The position numbers were made by a program, and so were the translations under genes. Below the pieces are notes generated by a model. It was not told the DNA's origin. It was given only the letters and a program-made list of their open reading frames with translations, and did not search any database. A stretch of DNA of 64,000 nucleotides, taken from contig CAJTVA010000004.1 in assembly GCA_910579585.1 (NCBI GenBank), positions 4,171-68,170 of the forward strand, in the 5' to 3' direction. This stretch comes from an uncultured Christensenella sp. GTDB taxonomy: Bacteria; Bacillota; Clostridia; Christensenellales; Borkfalkiaceae. This document shows, piece after piece, positions 16,499 to 27,500 of the stretch (its first letter is position 1; every line of letters begins with the position of its first letter).

Positions 16499-17497
16499 TT
16501 ACTTTCCTAGTTTTACGCGAGGGTCTACAACTGCGTACATAATATCGGTCAGCAATATACCGATTACGGTCAATACCGCAATGAACATATCGTATCCCAT
16601 AATAAAGAATATATCGCCGTCTTTCGTCATCTTATAGGCAAGGTTACCTATACCGTCGATTGCGAACACCTGTTCGATAATCATCGAACCGCCGAAAAGC
16701 GTCGGTAATATTCCCGAAAGCGTAGTTACAAGCGGAATAAGCGTGTTTCTGAAAACGTGCTTATAAACGACTTTGCCTTCCGAAAGCCCCTTTGCCCTTG
16801 CCGTGCGGATATAGTCGGCGTTCAGAACTTCCAAAGTGTTCGTTCGCGTATACCTCATCATAGAGCCGATTGAAAGTATAGTCAGAACGAAAATCGGAAG
16901 AATAAGGTGCCAGACGTTATCCATAAACGCCATAAAGCCCGTATAGTTTGCGGTAGGCGTATTCAAACCGCCGTTAGGGAACCAGCCTAAATCTACCGAG
17001 AATATCTTTATAACTATACTTGCAAAGAAGAACGACGGAAACGATATGCCTATCATTGTAAGGACTGTTACCGTATAGTCCAGCTTTCCGTATTGGTTGC
17101 AGGCGCACTTGATGCCGAGGGGAATTGCAATTACTAGCTCTAAAACAAGCGCAATCAAAGAAATCGCGAACGATACGCCCATATTGTTGAAGATTTCTTC
17201 CCCGACCGGCTTACCGTCAAAGCTGGTGCCTAAATCTCCGGAAAAGAATGCGGTTATCCACTTCCACCATCCGCCGACGATACCGCCGAACGAATTGTCG
17301 AGAAGATTATACCTTGCAAGAATCATATCGATCGTAGCCTGCGCCTGTTCTTCAGTAACACCGCTGTTCACCAAAGACTCAAACTTTCTGTTGATATAAT
17401 CGGGGGGCATAACCCTGACGAGCGCGTAAAGAATTATCGATACGCCCAAAAGTATGAACACCGCCATCAGCAGCCTTTTTATTACGTATTTAACCAT
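16499..17497 (-). CDS. oppB: Oligopeptide ABC transporter permease OppB
   Basis: Second channel subunit, 332 residues with six membrane helices: the first is LLMAVFILLGVSIILYALV, followed by the long external loop typical of OppB/DppB. The coupling loop is in YIRTARAKGLSEGKVVYKHVFRN. The family signature RVMPPDY after helix 1 is present. The ribosome site is weak: GGAG lies about 13 bases before ATG 17497. It follows oppA by 27 bp. Confidence 0.94.
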   Translation of the reverse strand: MVKYVIKRLLMAVFILLGVSIILYALVRVMPPDYINRKFESLVNSGVTEEQAQATIDMILARYNLLDNSFGGIVGGWWKWITAFFSGDLGTSFDGKPVGEEIFNNMGVSFAISLIALVLELVIAIPLGIKCACNQYGKLDYTVTVLTMIGISFPSFFFASIVIKIFSVDLGWFPNGGLNTPTANYTGFMAFMDNVWHLILPIFVLTILSIGSMMRYTRTNTLEVLNADYIRTARAKGLSEGKVVYKHVFRNTLIPLVTTLSGILPTLFGGSMIIEQVFAIDGIGNLAYKMTKDGDIFFIMGYDMFIAVLTVIGILLTDIMYAVVDPRVKLGK

Positions 17498-17524
17498 TTT
17501 GTATAAACTGCTCCGAATGTTCGA

Positions 17525-20122
17525 TTAATTATAATCAAGTTCCCAAATTTTGAAGAGAAGTCCTGCGTTAGCGCTGGGATTTTGATTGATTGAGTCAATT
17601 TTGATTACTTTGTTGTTGTAAACAGCCAAATCGTGTCTTTGATAGGTAGGAAGTTCAACTGCAAGCTCCATTATCGCATTTAGCGCGTTAACGTAGTGTA
17701 CGGTTCTGAACTCTTCGTTCACGTTCGACCTTGCAAGGTCAATCTCGGCGCTGAGGTAGGTCAAAAGCGCATTCTCTTCCGCATACTCCGACTGGTTGTT
17801 CATAATAGTTTCATAGCCCCAGTTCTTTGTGCTGGTCGCCTTACTGTCTTTATGATATATCTGATACAAGTCGGGGTCGATACCCGTTGTCCAAGCTGCC
17901 GCCCAAACTTCGAGTTTGCCTGTAGCAAGCTTGATTAATGCGTTTCTGTCGTTCTTAACGGTTATATCAAAACCTATCTTATTGAGGTCGTCCGCAGCGT
18001 CGACAAACATACCGTAAGCGGGGTGGTCAGCCGTTTCGCCCGCAATGGTAAACGTCAGTGTAAGCATTTTGCCGTTCTTGTAATACTTGCCGTCGGTCTT
18101 GGTATAGCCTGCACTCTCAACAAGACTTTCTATCACGCTGGTATCGGTTTGGTATCCATACCTAATTCCCGACGTCTTACTGTTCGGCATAAGTTCCTTA
18201 AATCCGGAAACGTAAGGGGTTCTCAAAGCACCGGTTTTGTCGTTAGTATTAAGGAAGTTGGTCTTGGAAGTAGGCCTGTAAATCTCTGAAGAATACTGTT
18301 CGGTATAATAGTTTTTGATTATTGCAACGCTGGGGTTCATTGCAAGCATAATCGCAAGTCTTACTTCCCTGTCTGGAACGAACGTGGGGTTGATACCGAC
18401 GTAACCGAAGCCGTTTGCGTCGTAGTTTTTATTGTTGAGGTGTGAAATATCAGTAATTGCTTCGATATTCTTGGGCGTACAGTTGGGGGTACCGTAGTCG
18501 ACGACTTCGTTTATAAGAGAGTTGATAATCTGGTCGTCCGTCGTGTAAACGTATCTTAAATACTTTATCTTAGCGTTATCGATACCGTCGCCGAGCGTAG
18601 TGAAATTAGTATTGCGCTCATACTCAACTATACTGTTATTGAAGAATACCGCACCCTCCCTCATCTTGTACGCGCCTGCTCCGACGGGCGCTTCGGTTTT
18701 TGACGCCGCGCCTATAACGTTCTGCATAAACGCGTCGTTACTGAAACGGACGCCGAACCTGTTGTCATAGGTAGAATCGTTCCAATGCTCGTTGCAGCGT
18801 GCAACGTAGTCGATACCGTCGTCGCCGACGCCCGAATAATAGTGCATAGGCGCTACGGTAAACGCAAAGTTATAAATAGCCGCAGGGTCTACGCCGTTAA
18901 TCGTAATAGAAAGAACGTCGTGTTCGGAACCAAGGTTTTTACCGTTGAAGGTCGTAGCCTTTTCGGTCTTGATGCCGGAGACGGAGTTTACTACAAGCGA
19001 CGAGGAGCCGCCGTTTTCGTTTGACATAGCTTCCCTTATGAACTGCTGCATAAGTTCGTTGCCGTAGGAGCTTGCTAAAAGTTCACTAAGGGCCCCTGTA
19101 ACGTTGCCGTCGTATAGCCCTTTATTTTCCCCGCTTGTTATTTCATATAAATACTTGGAAAAGACAATATCCATAGCGGCGTCCTTTTCCGAAGTACCGT
19201 TTGACGTCGCGTCGTTCATAGCATTAACGATATCTGCGTCAAACGGGCGGGCGTCAGGGTGCGCGGGGTCAAGCACGGTTAAATACTTACCGTCAACCTT
19301 TATTCTTTCAAGGTTGTTGTTTGCATTGTATTTGTACTGATATCCGACAAGCCCCTCATTGAAAAGGAAAACTTCCCAGTCTTTCGTGAAGTTGTACTCT
19401 TCGTAAGAATTAATGGTACCGACAACGCTGTTCCAGTCGGATTCAAGTCCTTCCTTAAAAATCTTTGCAAGGGCTTGAATATCGTTTTTGACAGTGTCAA
19501 AGCTCGTACCGTTGCCCTGCGAACCTTTGTCGTAGTCGCGGATAGATTCTATCCTATCAAGCGCTTCGCCCCTGTACTCTTCTTCTATATCAAGGTCGGA
19601 ATCGTCAGGTAAATTTTGCTGAGCCCTGTAACTTTTAAGCCCTCTTATATCCGTCGAGTAAATCGTAGTGGAACCGGTATATACGGGGTCAAGATAGACG
19701 TAAAGGTTGAAAAGCACGTCCCTAATGTCCATATCGTAACCCATACTGTCCTTAACGCCTTTCTTTATGACAAATTTGTAAGTAGTATGGTTGACCGTGC
19801 CCGACGTCCATTCCTGGCTGTCATCCTGGCTGGCGTACTGCGTTATCGAGTAATCGAGAGCCATAGTTTCCTGGTCGTTGCCGCACACGATGTTGCCGTT
19901 AGCGTCGGCGGTAAGCATAGAAATCTGAGTCTTTCCTATTACTTCGCCGTCGTTGCCAGAGGTATAGAAGAACGGGTTAAAGTTCTTATCCAAAGCGCCG
20001 ATTGCAAGTGCAACGGGACGGGTTTCCGTATCATAAACGCTTGTATTCTGACAACCCGTAACCGCTAAAAGCATAGTTGCACAGGTTGCGCCAATCACTA
20101 AATTCCTTATGGCTTTTTTCAT
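17525..20122 (-). CDS. oppA: Oligopeptide-binding lipoprotein OppA, unusually long
   Basis: Extracytoplasmic receptor of the importer: a signal sequence ends in the lipobox LAVTGC (cysteine near residue 24), giving a membrane-bound lipoprotein. The SBP_bac_5 fold is recognisable by VGAGAYKMREG and by the late YGMFVDAADDLNKIGFDITVK and WTTGIDPDLYQIYHKDS. At 865 residues it is about 300 longer than typical OppA/DppA; extra material lies mainly in residues 130-420. GGAGG precedes ATG 20122, which overlaps the stop of the upstream lipoprotein gene (TAATG). The peptide size range is unknown. Confidence 0.92.
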   Translation of the reverse strand: MKKAIRNLVIGATCATMLLAVTGCQNTSVYDTETRPVALAIGALDKNFNPFFYTSGNDGEVIGKTQISMLTADANGNIVCGNDQETMALDYSITQYASQDDSQEWTSGTVNHTTYKFVIKKGVKDSMGYDMDIRDVLFNLYVYLDPVYTGSTTIYSTDIRGLKSYRAQQNLPDDSDLDIEEEYRGEALDRIESIRDYDKGSQGNGTSFDTVKNDIQALAKIFKEGLESDWNSVVGTINSYEEYNFTKDWEVFLFNEGLVGYQYKYNANNNLERIKVDGKYLTVLDPAHPDARPFDADIVNAMNDATSNGTSEKDAAMDIVFSKYLYEITSGENKGLYDGNVTGALSELLASSYGNELMQQFIREAMSNENGGSSSLVVNSVSGIKTEKATTFNGKNLGSEHDVLSITINGVDPAAIYNFAFTVAPMHYYSGVGDDGIDYVARCNEHWNDSTYDNRFGVRFSNDAFMQNVIGAASKTEAPVGAGAYKMREGAVFFNNSIVEYERNTNFTTLGDGIDNAKIKYLRYVYTTDDQIINSLINEVVDYGTPNCTPKNIEAITDISHLNNKNYDANGFGYVGINPTFVPDREVRLAIMLAMNPSVAIIKNYYTEQYSSEIYRPTSKTNFLNTNDKTGALRTPYVSGFKELMPNSKTSGIRYGYQTDTSVIESLVESAGYTKTDGKYYKNGKMLTLTFTIAGETADHPAYGMFVDAADDLNKIGFDITVKNDRNALIKLATGKLEVWAAAWTTGIDPDLYQIYHKDSKATSTKNWGYETIMNNQSEYAEENALLTYLSAEIDLARSNVNEEFRTVHYVNALNAIMELAVELPTYQRHDLAVYNNKVIKIDSINQNPSANAGLLFKIWELDYN

Positions 20123-21537
20123 TATAATTCCTCCGTTAAATTGTTATTTACCGTAAATGTTTCCGTTGCTCCGCTAGGCTTTTTAATCGTGCAAGTCGCG
20201 TGCGGAACGTTTATTTCTTTATACGTTGCGTCGTCCTTATCGCCGAATAACCAGCTGTTTTCCGTAGTATTGGTTACAAGGCTGTTTGTTTCGTGCGATA
20301 ACGTAATTTCAAGACTGCCACTTATGCTTACGTTTTCGAAAGTTGCTCCGTCCCGTATTGAATAGGCAATGAAATTTACTGACGCGTCAACCGTGGTAAC
20401 GCCACCGCCGCCGACGGTAAATCTCACAACCATATCTTCAAAAGAAACGTTTTTGAATTTTGCGCCGCTTCTTATTTCACCGAACATTGCAACCCTGCCG
20501 CCGTTGCCGAGTGAACTTGAATTGGTAACGACGAAGTTACTAATCGTGCGCCCGTCTTTTCCGCCGTAAATCTCGCCCGAGAACGCCGCAAGATTACTTA
20601 TCTGCAAGCCGTCGCCGTCAATGTCGTTCATAAGATAATAACTGTTACCGGTGTTTCGCGTGAACAACATATGCACGTCTTGGGGCGAGCGAAGCAACGT
20701 ATAGTTACCTTTAAGCACCTTAACATATAAAATTATGTCATGATATTTTCCGTCTTCGTCAGGTTCGGGATAGCGGATAGGCCAACCCGTGAAAGGCGTA
20801 AACGCCATATCATTGAAATCTTTTTCCTCGTCGTCGCTTGCAAACAGTCCGGTGACGGTGCAGTTTTCAATCGAAATAATGTTCGTAATATCGCTGAGCC
20901 CCGTATCCCTTTTGGGGATATTGTAACTTAGCCCGTCGATAAATTCGCCCTCTTCGATAGTTTTCTCGACTTCGTTGCCGCCGTCGTCTTTGACTTTAAC
21001 TATGAGGTCGAAAGGTTCGTCCTCGTACAAAAGCTTTAACTTTAATTTTACGTCCTCGTAGAACCCGCCGCAGATATAAACGTGCTCGTCCTTTTCGAGG
21101 GGTTTGGAAAAGTCGAATAAGGTATCGCTCTGCTTCATTCCTTTGGAGGCGTCGTAGCCGTCCTCCTCGGAATAAACCGTCCCGTCCGCATACATAGGCT
21201 TTCCGTCCTGAAGCTCGACGAGGTGCCAACCCGAGAAGTTGTATCCCGCGTTCAAATTCAGCGCCGAACTTCCGCTTGTCGTCGGGGTCTCTCCGTCAAG
21301 GTTAAGGGGAATTTCCCCCTCCTGATAATAAATATTCTTAACGTAAAGACCGTCGTTAAAAGCTCCGCCGTCGCCGCCGTCAAGGTTCAGAAAGTAAGTC
21401 ACCCGCGCCGTAAGATTATATTTATCTTTGATTTGGTCGACCGTCATACCGAAATTGCAACCCGCCGCAAGCGAAGCGCAAATTACGGCTATCAGTCCGA
21501 GAACGGTTATTAGCAGTATTTTTAGCTTTTTTGTCAT
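20122..21537 (-). CDS. Secreted lipoprotein of unknown function in the opp array
   Basis: 471 residues with a signal sequence and lipobox SLAAGC (cysteine near residue 27). The N-terminal part has an InlB-type repeat flavour (ARVTYFLNLDGG, later YNFSGWHL). The second half is beta-rich, with a GLUG/beta-helix-like run: YYLMNDIDGDGL, AFSGEIYGGKDGRTISNFVV, MFGEIRSGAKFKNVSF, ATFENVSISGS. No catalytic motif is recognised. Both ends overlap neighbours: its ATG sits in the protease stop (ATGA) and its stop in the oppA start (TAATG). It may bind substrate or surface glycans for the protease; that is inference. Confidence 0.8.
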   Translation of the reverse strand: MTKKLKILLITVLGLIAVICASLAAGCNFGMTVDQIKDKYNLTARVTYFLNLDGGDGGAFNDGLYVKNIYYQEGEIPLNLDGETPTTSGSSALNLNAGYNFSGWHLVELQDGKPMYADGTVYSEEDGYDASKGMKQSDTLFDFSKPLEKDEHVYICGGFYEDVKLKLKLLYEDEPFDLIVKVKDDGGNEVEKTIEEGEFIDGLSYNIPKRDTGLSDITNIISIENCTVTGLFASDDEEKDFNDMAFTPFTGWPIRYPEPDEDGKYHDIILYVKVLKGNYTLLRSPQDVHMLFTRNTGNSYYLMNDIDGDGLQISNLAAFSGEIYGGKDGRTISNFVVTNSSSLGNGGRVAMFGEIRSGAKFKNVSFEDMVVRFTVGGGGVTTVDASVNFIAYSIRDGATFENVSISGSLEITLSHETNSLVTNTTENSWLFGDKDDATYKEINVPHATCTIKKPSGATETFTVNNNLTEEL

Positions 21538-24500
21538 CTGATGCCTCTGTTTTTCCTACGAATTACGGTAGACAACGCAAACATTGCGCCAAGCGCCGTA
21601 AATGTGAGCAATACGGTACCCGTTATCGAGGTAGTACTTCCGCAACCGCCGCCGCAGCCGCCCTGTTCGCCGGGGTTCTCGCCCTCTTCGGACACGGTAA
21701 TGCCGACGCGCACGGTTCTGCCCTCGTAAGTGAGGGTTATAACGTTGTCAAGTCTTGTTAAAGGTTCGTGCAAATCATAGGTAACTTTACTCATATCGGC
21801 GTATTCGGTCGAATAATCGTCGTAAATCACTATGACCTGCAAGCCCGTAATATCGAAATATTCACCGACCCTGTAAACCGACTTAAAGTCGCCTGTATAG
21901 GAAAGTCTGGAAACGGAAACCGAAATTCCGTAAGCCTCTTTAATGGGGCGAAGCGCCGTCTCTATAGCGTTGAACTTTTCGATAAGCGAGTTATCTACGA
22001 AAGCAAGCTGGGTAGAATCGGAAGCGAATACATTGTAATATTCGTGAGCCCTCTTCACGCTTTCCGAGAACGCTTCGACGTGCTCTTTGCTCACCTCGGG
22101 CAATTTCCAGCCCGAAATTTCCTGAGCGGTGCTGAACTCTGTTACAAGCGATATAAACGAATTTGTCGCTTCGCTCATAGCAATACCGGTCGTTACGCAG
22201 TTGCCGAAGAAATTCGAGAAAACATAATTGTCGTAACCCGTGCCGTTTTCGGGGCGGTAAATCGTCAGTGTCGTAGGAGTCAACGCTGTTGAATGCCCCG
22301 CGTAGAAAATGAAATCGCCTTCGAAGTTCGAGTAGTAATAACCTCTGTACGATGTGTCGCCGTCCATAATTTCGTCAATCAGTTCGGAATGCTCGGTTTC
22401 GAGTGCGGGCGCCGTTACGCCCTTGAACTCATACACGGTAATGCCGCTCTGATAGAAAGCCGCTGCGCCGATAGTCTTTAATCCGTAGGGAAGAACTACT
22501 TTATTAACCCTGCCCGTTAGTCCTTGGAACGCAGCACCGCCGATTTTGACGGTATCTTCGAGGACATTATATACCCTTTCTCCGTCAGTTGCAACAACCG
22601 ACTTAGCCGAGGGGAACGCAACGAGAACGACTTTGTTATCAGTGCCGTTTATAACGTCGCTGACATTTTTATAAAGAACGCCGTCGTCTACGAAAAAGAC
22701 CTTGTTACCGCTTGCTACGGTAAAGCCCGTAAGCCTTGACGAAGAAGCAAACGCGCCCTCGCCAATCGATATAAGCGTTGCGGGAATTTCAACGGAAGTT
22801 TCCCTGCCGCCAGCAAACGCAAACGCGCCTACAGTTTCCGCAACGGGCATATTTATGGAAGAATAAGCCTTCTTGCCGCTGTTGATAATGAACGCGCCCT
22901 CGCCGATATTCTTTGCCGCCGTAAGTTCGAGTGCGGCAAGCGATACGCAGTCCGCAAACGAATAATCGCCGATAACGACAAGCTTGTTAAGTCCGGTAAC
23001 GGTTGCAAGCGCACCGCAACCTGCGAATGAAGCATTGCCCGTTTCGGTTGCGTTCTTAAGGTCGAACGAAGTCAACGCCGCGCAGTTATAGAACGCGTAA
23101 TCACCGATTTTTTCAACCGCGCCACCTATCGAAACAGACTTTAAGTTCGCCCTGTCGGCTGCCCTGTTGGCCGCGAACGTGTAGTTACCCGTCGTGTTGG
23201 AATCAGCGCCGAACGTAACGGTTTCAAGTTTGGGCGTATTCCAGAACGTGTATTCGCCGAGTGCGGTAAAGCCGTCCGAATTGACAAGCGAAGGAAGCGT
23301 TACCGTCTGCAACGAGGTGCAACCTTCGAACGTTCTGTCGCCGAGCTTTACGATATTTGCCGCAAGCGCGATTTCGTTAAGCGCCGTACAACCGCTGAAT
23401 ACGCGGTCGCCGAATTCCGCTTTGTTTGTAGGGTTAAAGTTGAACGTTTCCAATGCCGTATTTCCCGCAAAGGCGTAATCGCCCACGGATGTTACGGAAT
23501 TAGGCAGGCTCAACGAAGTGAGTTTTGTATTGTAGAATGCGTAAGCGGGAATAGAAGTTACATTCGCGCTTATAGTTACCGAGCCGAGCGAGCTGTTCGC
23601 AAACGCGCCCTCCCCTATATCCTTGACGGACGAGGGAATCGTTACGCTTGTAACTCCGCTTGACGCAAATGCGTACGGCGCTATTTTTACTACCGTTGAG
23701 GGAACGGTATAACTACCCGTACCCGTAAACAGCAACAGCGTTTTGTTATCCGAGCTCAAAATAGCGTTACTTGATACATTATAACCGTTAGTGCCGCTAA
23801 ATGTCAAGCTCGTGCCGGAGAATGCGCCCGCGCCAATCGTTTCAAGCCCCTTAGGAACGGTAAAACTTGAAATCTTCGTGTTAGCAAACGCTCTTTCGCC
23901 GATACTTTTTACCGTGCAGGTTCCGAAATTAACCGAAGTCAGGTTCGAACACCCCGCGAAAGCGCTTGCACCGATTGTAAATACAAGGTTGCCCGCCGTG
24001 GTCGGGTCGATAAACTTAATGCTTTGTAAACCGGTACAGTTTTCAAACGCGCCTGCGCCGACACTCGGTGTTTTGATTTCAATGCTCGTAAGTTTGTTGC
24101 AAGCTGAGTATTCCGTCTTGTGCGTAACCCACGCATTAGTGGTAGAATCGTAAACCTCGTAATTATATACAAGGTCGGAGAACATTCCTGCGCCTATTAC
24201 CGAATATCTGCCGGTTGTAATACTGCTTAGCTGTTCGCATCCGCTGAACACGTTTGAGCCTGCAGAATGCAACTCCGAGACGTCGATTGAAGTCAGCGAT
24301 TTGCAGCCGATAAACGCTCTGTCGTGCATAGTGCCTATCGCCGTGGACTTTACAATATTTTTAAGGCTTTCGCAGTCCTTGAACGCTTCCCTTGCAACCG
24401 TAATTACTTTAATATTGCTTAAGTCGAGAATTTCAAGCGAGGTACAGCCCTCAAACGCACCCCTATCGATAAGCGTCATTTCGGAAGTCGGAACGAAGTC

Positions 24501-27500
24501 GGATGCAGTAAAATCAACCTCTTTGTCGTCAACGAAGTATACGCCTTTCAGGTTAGTACAGCCGTAGAACGCCCTTTTGTCGATTGAAGTTACGGTTTTG
24601 GGAATTATAACTTTCGTTATCTTCTTGTTATTTTTGAACGCTTCTTCCCCGATTGACATAATATTTTTGCCCTCGGGAATTACCACGACGCCCTCTTCTC
24701 CGTCAATAGTTTCACCGTCACCGTGATAATGCGTCAACGACATATTGCTGATTGTGAACGGGTCGGCAACCGTAAAGATAAAGTTCTTCGTATACCTTAT
24801 TCCGCCTGCAAGTATCGTTGCGGAAACGGTCGAAACACCCTTGTTTACCGTATGAACCAAGCCCTTGTCTGACACTGTAACGGCAGAGCCCGTCACCGAC
24901 CAGGTAATCTGCACGTCGTCCATAGGATAATACCACGGGTCGGGCACGATATTAAGCTGAATGTCTTCGCCTGCATTCACTGTAGCCGAACCCGATTTTG
25001 TAAGCGAGTCGTTGCTGGTTTTAATTACCCCGAAATCGAACGAAGGGTTGTTTAAAGGCAATACATTATCCGTAACGGTAACGTAGACGGTTTCGAAGAA
25101 GCCTTTACCGTTGCTTATGGTCACGTACCTCTCTCTTCCGTTCGTTGATTTTAGACCTACAACTTCTCCGTTCTTTACCGCTATAAATTCATTCTGGGTA
25201 GCCGTTCCGCCGACAGTCATAATGAAGTTGGAAATGTCTGCGCTTCCCTCGTATTCCAGGGTGTATTTATGCGCTTCGTTAATATCTATGGTAATGTGTC
25301 TTTCGCTGTCGGGAACCGTGAATTCATCGGGCAATACGCTTCTGTTAAGAGCGGTCGTAACATCGCTTACCGTGCCGTTAACAGCGCCGAGATAATAACT
25401 GGAATGGTTCATCGCATAGTCGTCAATCTGAACATAGAGATTGTTCTTATATTCGTCCCAAATGTCCGTGACCTCGATAGAAACCGTCGTTACGCCGTTT
25501 CTGTTCGCATTCCTTATAGGCGTAACATACTCGGTAGCAAGGTTAAGGTTTACTTCGCCGTCCTTGTCGTCGCGGTAGCACAAAAGCACCGCCTGCGCGT
25601 AGTGATTATCGTAGACGTCAAGGTCGAGGTAAATTCTCTGTTTTTCCTTATTGCCGTCTTTATAGTTATAATATCTGAGCCTTGCGTCCTGCAATACGGG
25701 CGCTTCGTAGTCCACGTAGAAGTCGAACGAGAAAGTATTTTCGGGCTTGACTTCGGAATCGTTGTTAAATAAGAACTCGAAATCGAACCTGTATTTTCCG
25801 TTTGCGATAAGCCCGAGCTCATCGGCGGAAAGCCTAAGTTCAACATATGCGGGACGCGCCGATCCGCCGTTTGCGTACGCTTTACTGATTCTGGTGACGT
25901 TGCCCTCTTTTACAAGTTCACCCGTAACCTCGTCGTAAAGCTTGTAATTTACGCGCCGCGCGTTTCTCAAAAGTCCCGCGTACACGCATCTGAATTCGTA
26001 GGTCGTAAGATAATTGCCTATTCCTTCCTCGTTGTAGTACTCGTTAAACCTTGAAATCGAGTTGTGCTCCATCGTGGGGTAAATCTGCACATTCGAGGGG
26101 TCGGGGTCCTGCGTATACAGGTAAGAACCGATAGGAATAACGAAATCGTCGTTCCAGTACGACGCGTAAGGCTGCGTAGCCCAAACGGTTTCGGAAATCT
26201 TGTCTTCTTCGTCAATAGAAGTGTCCTGCTGAATTTGTGCAAGCTCGTAAGCGTCCAAATCAAGCATAGGCGCCTGCTCCCAATCGCCGAAGAAGCCGAT
26301 AAACGGAAGCGTCAGGTCGCACTGCAACTCGCCGTTCAGGTCTGCGTCCGAAACAAGCTTTACGAAGCCCTCAACGTACATACCGTTCTTGAAGTTGTCG
26401 TTTAAATATTGCTTTTCCTCAGCCGTAAGCCTTAAAGTAACCGTTAAGTTAACCGAGCCGCCTGCCGGAACCGTAACCTTAGAAACGGTATTACCGTCGA
26501 TTGAGAACGTACCCTTATCGCTGAACATATGCGCCTGCTCTGCAACCGCTATACCGTCGCTTGCTATAGTTTCGGTCATAAACAGCGCTTCGGGCGTAAA
26601 CGTCAAAGATTTGTTATCAAAGTTGTTTACGTGGAAGTTGAACGTGTAGACGCCGCTTTTTTCTTTGTCGTCGCCTAGTTCGATTTTAGGTCTGCCGTCC
26701 TTTTCCGTGTAATAATAGCTGTCGCCCTGTTGTGTGGAAATATATGCGCGCGTATCTATTATATTGTCAAGGTTAGCAAGCCCCGCGCCCTGCTTACGCG
26801 GCGAATATGCAAGCGCTTGCTCGTCGAAAGCCGTGGTTGCGGTGCTCATTATAAGCTGGTTAGTAAGCTGAATTATTTCGCTGGGTTTATAGTTCTGCGC
26901 GATAGAAAGATTTTTTACGTAATTTCTTACAAGCGCCGTAAGACCCGCCATATTGGGGCAAGCCATCGAAGTACCGCTCTGAACTGCGTAGCCGCCGGGT
27001 ACGGTGGAGTTAATTTCGCCGCCGTGCGCCGTAATTTCGGGCTTAAGCTTCAAATCGGGCGTAGGCCCCCAAGACGAGAACGAGCTCATAAAGGGACCGG
27101 CTTTAAGATTTCTGTTGATAGTTATAGTTCCAACATAGCCGGTTGCAAGCTCGACGAGTTTGTCGCCCGCGTCTTTTGTTATCGAAACGGCAGGGATAAA
27201 GTCGGATTCAGCCAAATCGCCGAGGGTCATTCTGATAGTGCCGGGAACGTTGTTATAAACGATTACCGCAATCGCGCCGTTCCTCTTTGCAAGCTCGACT
27301 TTCTGCTGGAAAGTATTGCCGCCACGCTGAATAAGCGCAATTCTGCCCCTGACAAGATTTCTTATATTTCCGTAATAATTGGTCGATTGACCCGTACCGA
27401 CAACAACGTACTCGAAAGATTTTACGTCGTCGCTTTCGTCTTCAGGGTCGTCCTCACCGAGCATAAGCTTGATAAAGTCATACTGCACGGCGTTACCGTC

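Noticed and set aside
21534..21690. LPXTG sortase signal at the end of the giant protease
   Set aside because: The tail has a helix and basic end, but no LPXTG-like pentapeptide; the motif before the helix is Gly/Cys.
22400..24700. DNA repeat array or CRISPR in the protease gene
   Set aside because: The periodicity is that of degenerate protein repeats (BspA LRR); there are no identical DNA repeats or spacers.
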